A stretch of DNA of 64,000 bases from NCBI GenBank assembly GCA_918807975.1, contig OU964923.1, positions 1,674,001 through 1,738,000 on the forward strand, in the 5' to 3' direction. The stretch's first letter is position 1. The number at the start of each line of letters is the position of its first letter. This document shows, piece after piece, positions 9,575 to 21,900 of this stretch. The DNA comes from Aplidium turbinatum (taxonomy: Eukaryota > Chordata > Ascidiacea > Aplousobranchia > Polyclinidae). The translations under genes and the position numbers were made by a program. The notes under the pieces were generated by a model, which saw only the letters and a list, made by a program, of their open reading frames with translations, was not told the DNA's origin and did no database searches.

Positions 9575-11953
9575 TCATCTCATCTGTTTTACCGAAAAAA
9601 ATTTGGTAAGGCATATGCAGCTAATAAGGCCCGGCCAGTAATAAGGCCCACCTCCTGGATCTCCGTTGTTACAAATCTTTTAAACAAAATTGGAAGCTCT
9701 GATTGCTGCTATGGTGAATTGAGACTAACTGGTAAAGTTTCACAGCCTAAAGTTGAGAACTTTTTGAGTTACGGAAAGTTGAAGTTTGGGGGGACTGAAA
9801 ATGAGTGGTTTTATTAATTTTCACATATTTTAGACTGCTCTGCAGTTAACAAACCGCTTTGACTTCCGTTTTTTTGCATTTTATGTGAAAGATATGTGCA
9901 TGCTGATGCAGTAAAACCAATAAATTTGAACTTTTTTTCTAATTAAAGCAAGACTGATAATGATGATCAAACTAGGCTAATTTTGGTAATGAGGCCCATG
10001 GGCCCCTGGGGTAACGTTGTGCACTAGGGTGGAGTGAAAAAAACTTTTTATAAAATTTTTATTAGCTCGGGGTTGGAAAACTTGCAAATTACTACTAAAA
10101 CTAATTGTGCAAAATTAAAATGTAATCTGACGAGAGTTTGATCTGCCACCAGCCACTTGAAAATTTACTATTGGGCCATTCCGTGTCAATTCACACAGTC
10201 AAGAAATTCAACCTCTTCAATTTTTCTTAAATTTTACACACCTTTTCACTATCTTATATGATGAACACCTGCAAAATTTGAGTGAAATTTATTGAGAAAC
10301 ACGAGAGTTATAAAGCATTTAGTTTGGGGGGTCTGCCGAGGGGGCACAATTTTTTTATTTTTGGCCTTGTTTGAGGTCCTATTACTGCTTAAGTAAATTA
10401 GGCAAGAACCTAATTTTTTTACAGGTGATAATAATTCTGCCAAATATTGAAAAAACAACACCGTTCACATTCCCACTTTAAAAGGTCAAAGGTCATAGAC
10501 ATCCAAATGTGGCCGTTTCCAGCTCTCGGTTAAAATTTTCCAAAATTTCAAAACCTTGCTAAGACCCTATTTTTGATTGGTTTTGGCTGAAATTTAGTAG
10601 AAATGTTGTTTACAAGATTCTCTATAAAATTTCAGAGTAAATTTTTACTGGGGTTATGGGTAATCGGGATATTAAAAGGACCTCTTTTTTGCTTTTTGTA
10701 ATTTTGACCAATGTTTCACATTAAATACCTCCCAACCCCTTTAATATTTTGTACTGAAATTTTCTCAGTTCATAGAGAATCCTGTAAACAACATTTCTAC
10801 TAAATGTCAGCCAAAACTAATCAAAAATAGGGTCTTGGCACGGTTTTAACATTTTAGAAAATTTTAGACGAGAGCTGGAAAGGGCCACATTTGGATGTCT
10901 TTGACGTCTGACCTTTTAGAGTGACAATGTGAACGGTGTTGTGTTTTCAATACTTGTCAGCAGTACTATCACCTGTAAAAAAATTAGGTTCTTACCTAAT
11001 TTACTTAAGCAGTGATAGGACCTCAAACAAGGCCAAAAATTAAAAAAAATTTTGCCCCCTTGGCAGACCCCCCAAACTAAATGCTTTATAACTCTCGTGT
11101 TTCTCAATAAATTTCACTCAAATTTTGCAGGTGTTCATCATATAAGATAATGAAAAGGTGTGTAAAATTTAAGAAAAATTGAAGAGGTTGAATTTCTTGA
11201 CTGTGTGAATTCACACCGAATGGCCCAATAGTAAATTTTCAAGTGGCTGGTGGCAGATCAAGCTCTTGTCAGATTACATTCTAATTTTGCTCAACTAGTT
11301 TTAGTAGTAAATGGCAAGTTTTCCAACCCCAAGCTAATAAAAATTTTATAAAAAGTTTTTTCACTCCACCCTATTGTGCACCCCTGGTTAAGAAAGTGGG
11401 GGTTAAAGACTTGAGTGACCTAAACAATTCTTGTTACACCATTAATCCAATTTGTTATTGCAATGGAAATATCATAATTTCAGAATCAAAATACTTTATC
11501 ATCCCTACCATATCTAAAAACACCATGTCGCCTTTTAAAAAATTGGGCGGGGGAGGGAATAGTTGTCTCTGTGTATTTAATTATTAGTTATGTGCCTGTG
11601 TTGTCGATTAGAATTTGTTTTGTGGTGTGGTTATAGTAAAAATACACCTTTTCCATCACTTTTGGTGCTAATTCAAACCGGGCCTTATTCACAACACGTG
11701 CATCTAATAAGGCCCGCTTGAGATTTTTTTTATTTTTTTAGTATTTTACAACCCCTTTTACTTAGAAACTTGTTTCATAGATATGTTGTTTAGATAGACC
11801 CAAAGTATCCTCATTCCAAGTTTCGTTCAAAATTATGCAGTATTTAGTAAAATATTGAGGTTTGAAAATTAGCGGGCCTTATTAGCTGCAGGTGCCTTAT
11901 AAAGTTGATAATTAAGAACAACAGTAGCCTATTTCGGTAAAACCAGATGAAAC
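9575..11953. mobile_element. large palindromic (fold-back) element
   Basis: Outer ends are inverted: GCAGCTAATAAGGCCCG near 9618 and CGGGCCTTATTAGCTGC near 11873, with TTTTACCGAAA and TTTCGGTAAAA further out. Inside, 10019-10660 and 10735-11381 are long inverted arms that could fold into a hairpin. No transposase frame is visible. A non-autonomous fold-back DNA element, possibly one element nested in another. Confidence 0.75.
10019..11381. repeat. inner inverted repeat, arms about 640 bases
   Basis: Left arm GTGCACTAGGGTGGAGTGAA onward is reproduced in reverse complement up to TTCACTCCACCCTATTGTGC near 11359-11378. The arms remain very similar throughout with scattered mismatches; the loop is about 70 bases around 10690. 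Confidence 0.88.
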
Positions 11954-11965
11954 CCACATAAGTTT

Positions 11966-12257
11966 AATTGATGAGTCTATATCTTCGGGCTGAGAAAGCT
12001 TTTTTAAAAGCTTAATCCTGGCAGTTTTGCATACTTGTAAAAGATTTGAACTACTGACCCAGGCGCAGTCACCGAGTTTGGCAGAGTAAAGTGTTATTGA
12101 CCGTGAATTATTCTATCTACCAAGTGCTACTAAATGGAGAGCTGTGTTTGAAGTGCTTTGCAAAAGAGCACACACAAAAAGTCAAACCTGCGCCGGTTGA
12201 TAGTTCCGTTTCTTCATTTCTTAGTCAAGTGCTCAACCAACTGAGCTACCCGGATGG
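11966..12257 (-). mobile_element. tRNA-derived SINE, family 2, full length
   Basis: The tRNA-like head is at the right end: the reverse strand reads GGGTAGCTCAGTTGG (A box region). The B box region is degenerate, then the body to a TTCGGGCTGAGAAAGC tail. Most complete copy of the family in the window. Confidence 0.85.
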
Positions 12258-12498
12258 ACGTAGAAAAACTCAGTTATCTTCGAGAATAAGAGTTATTTGT
12301 TTGGCATTCCCTACTTTTAAAAACCCTTTTTAATGGTCATTTCAGTATCTTTTTGGAAATCTGAAATTACTTCTGCTTCCTATACTTTAGAAGAATTTAG
12401 CCATTGACAAACTTTTGGTGAGACACAAAGTTTGTTTGAATTTTTTTTTAAATTTTAAAATACGTCCGAAGTGCCCACATTCCTCTAACCTGGGTTAG

Positions 12499-12783
12499 TT
12501 GATGTTGAATCTTTATCTTCGGACTGACAAAGCCTTTGATAGGTTATTTCTGGTAGTTTAGCATACCGTACTTGTAGAGGCTTTTCACGCAGGGCCGGTT
12601 ACCGAGATTGAAAGAGTGAAGTTTTTGGATTGTTGAAGTGTTGTTGCCGGGAAGTTATTTCATCCACTAGGTGCCGCTGAATAAAGAGCAGTTCTGAAAG
12701 TGCGTTGCTCAAGCGCACACCCCGAGAGTCGAACCAGCGCCGCTTGATCTTGAGTGGGGCGCTTAACCACTGAGAGCTAGCAG
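12499..12783 (-). mobile_element. tRNA-derived SINE, family 2
   Basis: Same body as the preceding copy (TCTTTATCTTCGGACTGAC to CTCAAGCGCACACCCCGAGA) with the reversed B box GAGAGTCGAACC. Head at the right end. Confidence 0.85.
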
Positions 12784-13146
12784 AACTATAATGTACAAGT
12801 TACCCTTCACTTCATATTTTAATTGAAACTGCAAAAGGTTAATCTAATTGTTAATATAAGTTAATTGATTAAGTAACGTTTTACTCCAAAATAATAATTC
12901 CAAAGTCTGAATTAAATCCTGAATAGTACTTCCCTGTTGAAGCTTTTTAATTTGAAATGACAGATAGGCCTAACCATATTTTTTCCTCTCAAACCAGTTG
13001 ATGATTTGAAACGCGAGCAATGTGGTTGCGCAAGTGAAGCAAAGAAGAACATTTTGCAAGTACGGAGAAGACTGGATGTTATCGTTTCTGTTTGAAGTGG
13101 GAAAATAGCCTGAACAAATAGCCCCCTACATCCTCTACTGAAAACA
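12784..13146. other. spacer, nothing supported
   Basis: No gene or repeat recognised between the SINE and the left edge of the duplicated block. Confidence 0.4.
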
Positions 13147-14912
13147 AAACAATGATGTGGCCTATTGCTGGTTTTTGCAGGGCCTTTCAATTTTGTAATA
13201 TTGTGTAAAGCATTAAATAGGCTACATCATTGTTTTATTCCATTTGAAGACCCAGGGAGTAGCTTTAGGAAGGCGATTTTAACAAAACAAACCAACCAAC
13301 AATGATGTGCAATTGCATTAATCTGCAAATATACCGTGAATAAAGTTACTGTTCTGTATTTTAGGAGATGACCCCCCTCCTCTGGATCTGCCACTGCTTC
13401 ATTTTGTAGTGTTAATTTCATGTTAGTGCAAGCGGCTTGTAGAGCAAACTTCGTTCCAAAGAAACCACCGATAGATGTTTACCAAACTTTGAATTTTGCT
13501 TTAGCTGTTATCATGTGAAAGGAACTGGTTTTTACAAATATGCTTGAGGCCTGCAGCAATTTCACATGTCTATAAACGGAACCGAAAATGTTCAGTTGAT
13601 GTATAGATATAAGTGGGATTGGTAGCCTAACGTCACGTAGGCATATTTTGTCTGCAATTGACGATGAAGTCAAGGTAGCTTGAGCTGGAGGAGGCTACAA
13701 CTCTAAGCTTTGTTCATTTGCATCAAGTTGAGCAGCAGGCTAAGTGAAAGTTTATTATACTTAAATGTAATAAGGACGTTGTGCTACCTCATTTTAATGT
13801 TAAAATTTCTCTTTCCTTACAAAATGAGTGAGAAATTTGATAAATTAAAAGAACTTCAAGAAAATGTCAGTTGTTGCATCAATATGCTGCAATTATAATA
13901 GAAATTGAAGGCTTTTTTTTCAGTCTCTGATGTTAACCAATGCTTAGGCTACTTATAGCTTATAGTCAAAATATCATTTTTAAATTCCTGAGTGTTTGTT
14001 ACACGAAAAATTAAAATGAAAAGAGCTTGCATGGCGACATAACTACCAAATGGACTCTGAATTTAACAGAATATTGTTGAAAAGAATTTTATGGAAATGC
14101 AGAAAGCCTTGAGGGGTTTCAAGCAATGCTAAAGGTTTTCAGGATCATTCTAAACTGGAAATCCTTCTGGACGTAGGCTCTCGTTACAGAAGTGGGTTGA
14201 ATAGAGCACAAGATTTTGTTGGCTGGATTCCTGGCAGGATTCTCTAAGCAAAGCTTCTCCGGTTGTGTTTCTGCAAGGATTAGGTTGTTGTCTATGGAAG
14301 TTAAGCAATTAAATAATGTTAGCTGTCAATCAACTCCACTCCTTATATCACCATCCACCTCCTTCGTCCTTCCTGTGACGACACTGATCTAAAAAATCTT
14401 TACAAACAATGGTCTCATCTAGCTCCGACACTGCCATCACAAGCTATGAATGAATGAATATCTAATATAGTGTTTTTTAACTTGTTTATCTCAGGACGCA
14501 CCTGCAAACCTCTGAAAATGTGATGGCGCACTAGGCGACCGAAGCGAGCGCGAAAGGTTTTGGGTAACTTGTACCAGTGCTTCCCTTGAATGACTTGCAA
14601 GTTTTATTACATGGGGCTCATACGTAGCAGCACTTTTTTTAACTGCTCGATGAGCTAAACTGAAAAAAAATCAAAACAGTTTATAAGAAATAAAGCCTTC
14701 AATCGGCTATAATTGAATTGATAGAGTAAGTTAGTCTATTTTAACAATCAACAAACAATTTTTGATTAGGCAAACTGACACTTTTCATGGCTTTACACTG
14801 ACGTTTATTTTAAACTGCAAAGTGGCGGTTAGTTCTATACAGTCACATGATGGTTCAGAGTTGTCCTGATGTTGCTATTTTACAAAGATAGGACAAGTGA
14901 TTCTTCATTTTG

Positions 14913-15141
14913 CACCCACCCAATATCTCGGTTAGTTGAGTTGTCAACTTTTTGAATAAAGAAGCTTCAAGATCAACCGACGCTGGTTCGGCTCTCGAGG
15001 TGTGCGCTTGAGCAACTCATTTCAAGAATAGTTTTCCATTCAGCGGCGCCTGTTTGATGGAATAATGTAGAAACAACAGTTTGATTGATTGACTTTTATC
15101 CTCGGACTGGGAAAGTTTGTTTGAGCTTAATCCTGGCGGTT
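14913..15141. mobile_element. two SINE family 2 copies, head to tail in opposite strands
   Basis: A plus-strand head (CTCGGTTAGTTGAGTTG, then GGTTCGGCTCTCGAGG) is followed by a minus-strand tail (TATCCTCGGACTGGGAAAG). The second copy is cut short compared with 58660-58885 in the other block, pointing to a deletion here. Confidence 0.75.
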
Positions 15142-15210
15142 GCCACAATGGCGATTGGCGATTGCCACAATCAACATTCAGTTAATCTATGAGGGAATAA
15201 TGTGAATAAT

Positions 15211-15601
15211 GACTAATGAGTAGAGTTGTGGAGTCGGGCACGGACTCTCCTACTTTGGGCACGTCAAAATCCCTCCGACTCCACAGCCCTGAAATGAGCC
15301 TAATCGATGTGTAATATTCTAGTATTTACCACCTTTCCTTGCTGAGTCTCTCAAACAAATAATGTCTGACTAATGAGTAGGGTTGTGGAGTCGGGCACGG
15401 ATTCTCCGACTCCAGACAAATCAAAATCCCTCCGACTCCACGACTTCGACTCTGCCAGAGATGTGAAATTGGGCGAACAATATTCGACCCCAACTCTGGA
15501 CACGCCAAAATCCATCCGACACCACAGCCCTGAAATGAGCCTAATCGATGTGTAATCTTGTAGTATTTACCACCTTTCATTGCTGAGTCTCCCAAACAAA
15601 G
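15211..15601. repeat. local tandem duplication of a short hAT-like MITE
   Basis: A unit reading GTTGTGGAGTCGGGCACGGA to CACAGCCCTGAAATGAGCC occurs twice here but once in the second block (59176-59340). The ends resemble hAT-type MITEs of the GGGCTGTGGAGTCGG kind. Confidence 0.7.
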
Positions 15602-15756
15602 AGAGTAATCTTTTCGTGACAAGTGATTTCAGCTAAAAGACTTAATTTTTAATCAATGACTCAACATTGAAAATTTTGTTTAAATGATGAAGCGGAATGA
15701 AGCACAGAAGCAAGGTACGGTTATAAGCGATGCTATGTGGTTTCAGCAAATGTGTG

Positions 15757-15803
15757 CCATTTTGTTTCAGCTTGTGTATAAGCTTAGTCAAGTCAATTGA
15801 AAG
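15757..15803 (+). promoter_or_regulatory. 5' UTR with conserved splice acceptor before gene B start
   Basis: A pyrimidine-rich CCATTTTGTTTCAG ends at 15770, 33 bases before the ATG, and is conserved in gene C (acceptor at 59495, ATG at 59529). It could end a 5' UTR intron or receive a spliced leader, as tunicates and some other animals use. A TTATAAGC at 15721 could be a TATA-like site. Confidence 0.4.
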
Positions 15804-15916
15804 ATGCGGGTAGCTCTGAGAATTTGCTGCCTGGGGTTCTTGGTTTCTTGCTATTTTGCTGAAGGTAATGTGCTGGACAGCCTGAAGAAAGTGTCAACTG
15901 ATGAAGCATTTGAAAG
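15804..15916 (+). CDS. gene B exon 1: signal peptide
   Basis: MRVALRICCLGFLVSCYFAEG is a classic signal peptide: basic start, hydrophobic core, small residues before the cut. NVLDSLKKVSTDEAFER follows, phase 2 out. The ATG is chosen because it starts the signal peptide and is conserved in gene C. Confidence 0.88.
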
Positions 15917-18900
15917 GTGAATTGTCAATAATTTTTGTTCCGGTGGCTCAATTGCCTTTCTGGAACTTTAATTGTGTTACCGTTGTTTTTACATTATTTC
16001 ACCTTTGTTTTCAATGACGTGGCCTGCCTGCGGATGGCAGACGTTTCCACTCTAATCATCGCTTATGTCGCACGCCAAAAGAAATTGTAAGAAGGTACGT
16101 CCCTTTGTGATAGAAAACCAGTACACCACATTCACCACTGGCTTGAATGCATGTGAAATTAAAAGTACGAGCGAATGACTGAAAACTGCTTCAAAAAACA
16201 CGCTTGAAACAAATAAACGTTGAAGTTGTCGTCGCGTTGCAATCGCGACATTATAACCGATGCTTTGTGTTATAGCGATTCAAGTGACGACCTAAGAGCG
16301 TTACAGCTAAGCAAACGGCACGTCACAGAAGAGGTCGGAAGGTCACGGCAGAAGAGGGTAAGAATGGGAATGTCTTGAAGAAACATTTTTATTTTGTGGT
16401 TTTTCCAAACAAACAAAATTGTTTTTTTTGCTTTATGTTGTAGCTATTGTATGCCTATCATTAAAAAAAGAGTATTGATGACGTACTGTAATTTTATATG
16501 GAATACCTAAAACAATTCCCAAATTATCATGAGATTAAAGTTTGTGGAAGGAATAGTCGGATGCAGTCTAGTATTGTGGCCAATGACAAACTCGTCGATA
16601 GTTTGACAAAGTGCAAATTAAATTCGTATTTTATTCAGGGCTCTTCTCCTTCTGTGAATTTTTATCGAAGGACGATTCATTACAGCATTGTCTCCGGTGT
16701 CGGATCTTATGGGTGGAAAAAGTTGGTGGAGTCCGATTTTGATCCTGTGACCCTCACAATCCTCCGGAGAGGTTTTGTTGGAGGTGGGAGCACGTGACTT
16801 GTATAAGTGTTTACCGGCTGGAAACTTTAAAGGGAATAACTCACAAAACAATAAAACCTTTGACCAATATTTTTGTTTTTTATCATTTTTCAGCAGGAAT
16901 TTACTTGATAGATGATATATGTTCACGTACTACATTTTCATGTACTGTGTTCATGTACTTCTTGAATTTTGTACCAGTAGGCTACATTGTTCGAAATCGT
17001 AGCAAACATAAGTTTAACATTTAAGATTGCAGCTTTTGATTTTAATTTTATGTAACCACATATTTAGAATAGAATTTTTACGCGTGTTGATAATATCGAA
17101 GTTTGTTTTATTTATTCGTTGATTTATTATTTGTTTGTTGTACGTATTTTATAGATTTTCTTTTTTAAATGTGCTAGCTGAAGATGTTATTATCATTGTA
17201 AAACCGATTCTTAATAAATTATACAACGAGGTTAGATTATTGTACAAATGCCAACATTTGAATGCAAAATAGCAGTAGCCTACCATTAGCAGAGATAAGA
17301 TTGATCAAGGAGGGACGTCCTACTAACAAGCCCGTAATTGAGCCACAAACTGCGTTTTACTCCACTTTTTCCTTCATTGCAACCAACATTGAGGCAACAT
17401 GATTGTGTCACGTGATGGTGACGTCACAACATCGTTGCTTAGCAACGTGAAGATAACGTTCAATTCAATGTAGTGGGCTACTATTTTCTAACTAACGTTG
17501 AAGAGAATTTCAAATATCACGTTGAAATGGACTACGGTACCATACGTACATACGTGTCTTTGTAACGTGCATATCACGTTCCAGTCAATCTCACGTGCGC
17601 GATGTATTTCAAACCCACGTTTTGCTACGTGGCTTTGTAACATGCATATGACGTTGACTCAAACGTGACGCAGTAAAGGGGTTACAATAGCTCTCACTTA
17701 TTAAGCCTACAGTTATTTGGTCCTCTCGCTTAGCCAAATTTGGTTTGGTCCAAGATTACTGAATGTAGCCTATAGGAGAGGCAGAGAATCGTCCCCTGCT
17801 TAATAAGCCCAAAATTGTCCGGTCCCGAAATGGGCTTAAGAATCATCCGTTTCCTAAGAAGCGGGGACTACTACATCACGTTATTTGGGGAGTAACACAT
17901 CCACCTAATGGCAACGTTCAAACCGACGTCGATACCGCATTTGCATGACGGGGTTTTCATATAGCTTAAACGTGATTCAGCTAACTTGCAGCAACACTTT
18001 TCATCGTTGTTTTGATCATTCAAACTAATTCCATTCTTCTATCCAACAAGATTGAGCAAGTCCGGGTCCCTAAAATTATCTCGGATCCAGGACCAAATAA
18101 ACCCCCTAGACCTCCCTGACAACGCTACTGTGGGTCTAATGAACCTTTGGTGTAATGTTTCTGACACTGAGTCGAAGCCTACTTTGCAAACCTCTTCAGT
18201 CTTTGTTTCCAATTGTTTATTTTTTACTGAAAACATCCTCAAGACCTGAAAACTCAGACTACCACCCAGATAGTAAAAATGGCTCATCAGACACTCAAAA
18301 TCAAAAACGTTATTAAGACCTTTGGTCATCTAAATGCACCGCAACCGGTTTGCTGAGGGACGAGTACATGTGCCGCAGGCTAATTGTCATCTGCACATAC
18401 TTTTAACAAGCGTAAAAACCTTTTACTCTTTGCAAATTTGAGATATACTCTGAGTCGGCTGCTTCCATTCCAATATGCATAAGCAGTTTGGCTTCCTCAT
18501 CAGCCTACGAATGGGGCGCGGAGGAACAAACTGCTGACTATGTCGTTCTTGAATGCCCCGTTTACAGGGCACCAAGTTGAATGCAATCCATTGTAGAACT
18601 GGACAAAGCTGCATTAACCTGTCTTTTCATCACCTGCCCTGAAATCTGAACAATCCTATGAAAGAAGAAGAACTAAGTTTTTAACTGCAAACTATTTGCT
18701 TATTCCAGCGTTTATGATGTCTGTAAATTCACAATGCGAAGCTCTGGGCAAGCTAAATAATTTTCTTATACACAGTTGTTGCATAATTTTTTGTAAAAAT
18801 TACAAGTTTCAAATATTTCTTAAAGAATTTATGAAACCCTTTGAGGACCATCAAAAGTTCCAAGTGGACTACTATTGGTCTACCTGGATCACATTGAGAA

Positions 18901-21900
18901 TGACTGCTATAGAAGAAAGTCGAGAGACTTCAGACAGATGCAAAACTTTACTGAAAAGTTACACAAACGTTTTTCAACAAGTAGTTTATTGAAATATTTT
19001 TATGGTTGTAGTAAAAATATTAAAAACAAACTATTTTCAATTTTTAATTAAACTTTGCAACTCAATCTTCTACAGACGTCCGGGTTTAATTTGATGGATG
19101 TGGTTACATACAAAACATACGTTTTGAGAAAAAAAAAATTATTGAACGTAAAAATAAACAAAAGCGACCAAAACAAAGTAAAATTTGTCAATTTTTTAAA
19201 TGTTAAGCTCCACAAATCTTTTTTTGAAATCTTTTGTTTTTGCTGGATTTCAATTCCAACATTGTCTAATTTCATTTCAAATTCGTTCTTCGTCAAAATT
19301 TTGGCACCTTCATTTTTGTTCAGATCCGTTACTGAGCCTCGTCAGCATCACAGCGATTCAAAACTCGAGCTGTGTAGTCGGGAAAAGTATTCGCGATTTT
19401 TCGGTTTATAACTTGGTTGATGTACCACAGATCGACACATTCTTGTGTGGCAGAGTTGTATATTGAAAGGTCCCACTTGCTGCACTGAGTGGTAAGCTGG
19501 AGTCACACAAGAGGTCCGCTGTTTAGGGCTTGAGGGCACAGATCTATGTAACTGGGCCCGTGCTGTAACCCCACTTTACCATTGCGTATACACTGATGGC
19601 GTGATGACATTGATGTCATGATGACGTGATCATTACAGGGATGCACGATGATGTTGAGTTCGTCATCGACCGAAGCGTGGTACAGTTCATCAATATAAAC
19701 GTGGTAGGAGACTGTGAAGATCTCGTTATTACATCACCAGACGGAAACAATACCCGTATCCCACTTGGAAGGTAAAACAAGCAAAGACGTACAAAATCAA
19801 TTTCAGTGAATTATTTCTGGAGGTAGTTACCTTAGCTTAAAACACTAATTTCAATTAGCGCCCAACAGCGTGACATGATTAGCATCATCCGTTTCCTATT
19901 ACAACAACTCTTGGTGAAAAGTCAGCAGCATGTCCTGTACAGGAAGGTTGTCTTCAGTAAAGAATATCAATGTTTCAATTTAGGTTCCGATATACTTGTG
20001 TTTTGAGTATTCCAAAGTAACTTGCTTTCGCTTCATTCTGAAGACATCGTTTCAAGAGATAAACACTTTAGAATGTCCTGAAATAAACTAAGATGAGTAA
20101 ATTTCTGTGTCGAATGTGTCTACGTTCTTTTCATTTGCATTTTGATCGAACTATTTCCAGAAACAAACGCATCAACGCTGTGGTTGAAAGAGCTGACAGC
20201 TTTGGCGTCTGGATGATCACCGCCAATACCGACTTCAACAACACCTGCTCTGTGAGAGTGACTGCGTCATGTACGACTGGGTTCACAATGTCGCTTATGA
20301 CGAAATACTCCTACGAAAATGACTCCGCATATCGAGTAAAACCATATGGTGTTTGAGCTTTATATTGTGCATTCAGTAATATACATAACAGGCTTCTGTA
20401 GGCTTCTTTTTTTAACAAATGCAGTTTTTTATTATCAAAATTTTATGGTATCTTTGGCAACAAATTTGCCATAAAAGTATTAAAATAAAAATATTTTAAA
20501 TTTTTGCAAGCATGGCATTCGTAGTGTAATTTACAAAAAATTATAAAGGCTATTTCTACTTTAGAAACAAGTGTTTTTCCACAACCGATTGTTATATGAA
20601 TTCACAGCGATAGACACCGGTATTTTGCCCATGAGACTGGCTCCAGTATTGCACCACTTGCTTGTTTATCAGTTACACAGTGTACAACCACGTCACAAAA
20701 ATCAAAAGAATTATATCTTTTACAACTCCAAAAGCTCAAGAACAAATAACTAATTTCTAGTGTGTTGTAAGTTAAAAATTATAAAGATCCATTCCGCAAA
20801 GCTTTAAATTGTTTTACGCGGAGCTCTCAGCAACAAACAGAAACTTCACCCTCACCATCGGCAACTCACGACGAAGTAAACTGAGACGCTTGAAAAATGG
20901 TGTTTCACAAAGATCAGTTTTACATTTACTTCTGATCTACATCTAAGCTGATGATCTGGGCAATTATTTATCGTGCAACATTGTGCGATAGTTTTAGAGG
21001 CACCGGAACGAAAATAAAAACAAATTTTCAATTAATCTCTAGAAGTAGCGATTTAAAAACTTGTAAAATGTGGAAACCTTTGGCAGCAACCTTGGCAACA
21101 ACCTTGGCAGAAACGTTTCATCTACAGCTGGGAAGCTGACCGTAATCTTAAAATTAATGTCAATGGAAAGTGGAACCACAGAGTAAGTGAGTGTCGCGCT
21201 ACAGAACAGACCGCAGACCACAGAACACGCTGTCATTCAACACTGCATAGCCTAACCCACCAACCTCCACACGGTGCGCATGGACTGAGGGTCCTGGACG
21301 ACGAGACTATTGAGTGGCTGATGAATTCCTGCCCTTCAGTCTAGCTTGGAAAGACCTGCTCATATGCCGACGACGAATGAAAAGTCATAATCCTCCTTCT
21401 CCCAGCCAAAATATATTTGGTGTAGGCTAATATCGAACAGATTGCTCAAGCACTTCCACCATTATGTGTCACCAGTGCTGTTGAGAGGACAATTTGTGTC
21501 CGGTACCAGTGAGATCATCGGTCTCAAATCAAGACACCTCTACGAAATGTGCACTATATCTAAAGCATATGCGGTTGTTTCTTCAAGTTTTAGAACCCCT
21601 TGGGATAGTTACGGGCCTCTAAAACTATCCTTGTCCCTGGTTCAAAAGTACCCCCTGGACTCCACTTGACCCTGCTGCGGACTATTCTCAACGTTATAGT
21701 ATGTTTCTGTGTAAGAAGTTTCCTCTCGAGCTGCACTATTAAAGTGTCTGACAGAATTCAGTTGGAAAGCGAGTGCTGACTCACTGTCCTATCTCAAACT
21801 GTGTAATTGTGGCAAAGCACTGCACACCTGTTTGATGCCCCAGGGTTGTCTGTGACAACAACACTGTTATTAGCGGTACCCTGTCCGTTGTTACCAAAGC

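Larger units (their letters stand above)
13147..19310 (+). repeat. segmental duplication, copy 1 (carries gene B 5' part)
   Basis: From AACAATGATGTGGCC onward this block is collinear with 54785-64000. It holds about 2.65 kb upstream of gene B plus exons 1-3. Copy 1 lacks two hAT insertions and one SINE present in copy 2. It has its own local tandem duplication (15211-15601) and an extra segment around 16940-17370. The right limit is unknown because copy 2 runs off the window. Confidence 0.9.

Noticed and set aside
15861-15870. Alternative exon 1 donor GAAG/GTAATG
   Set aside because: It would end in a phase that does not fit exon 2; the donor at 15917 fits and is conserved in gene C.
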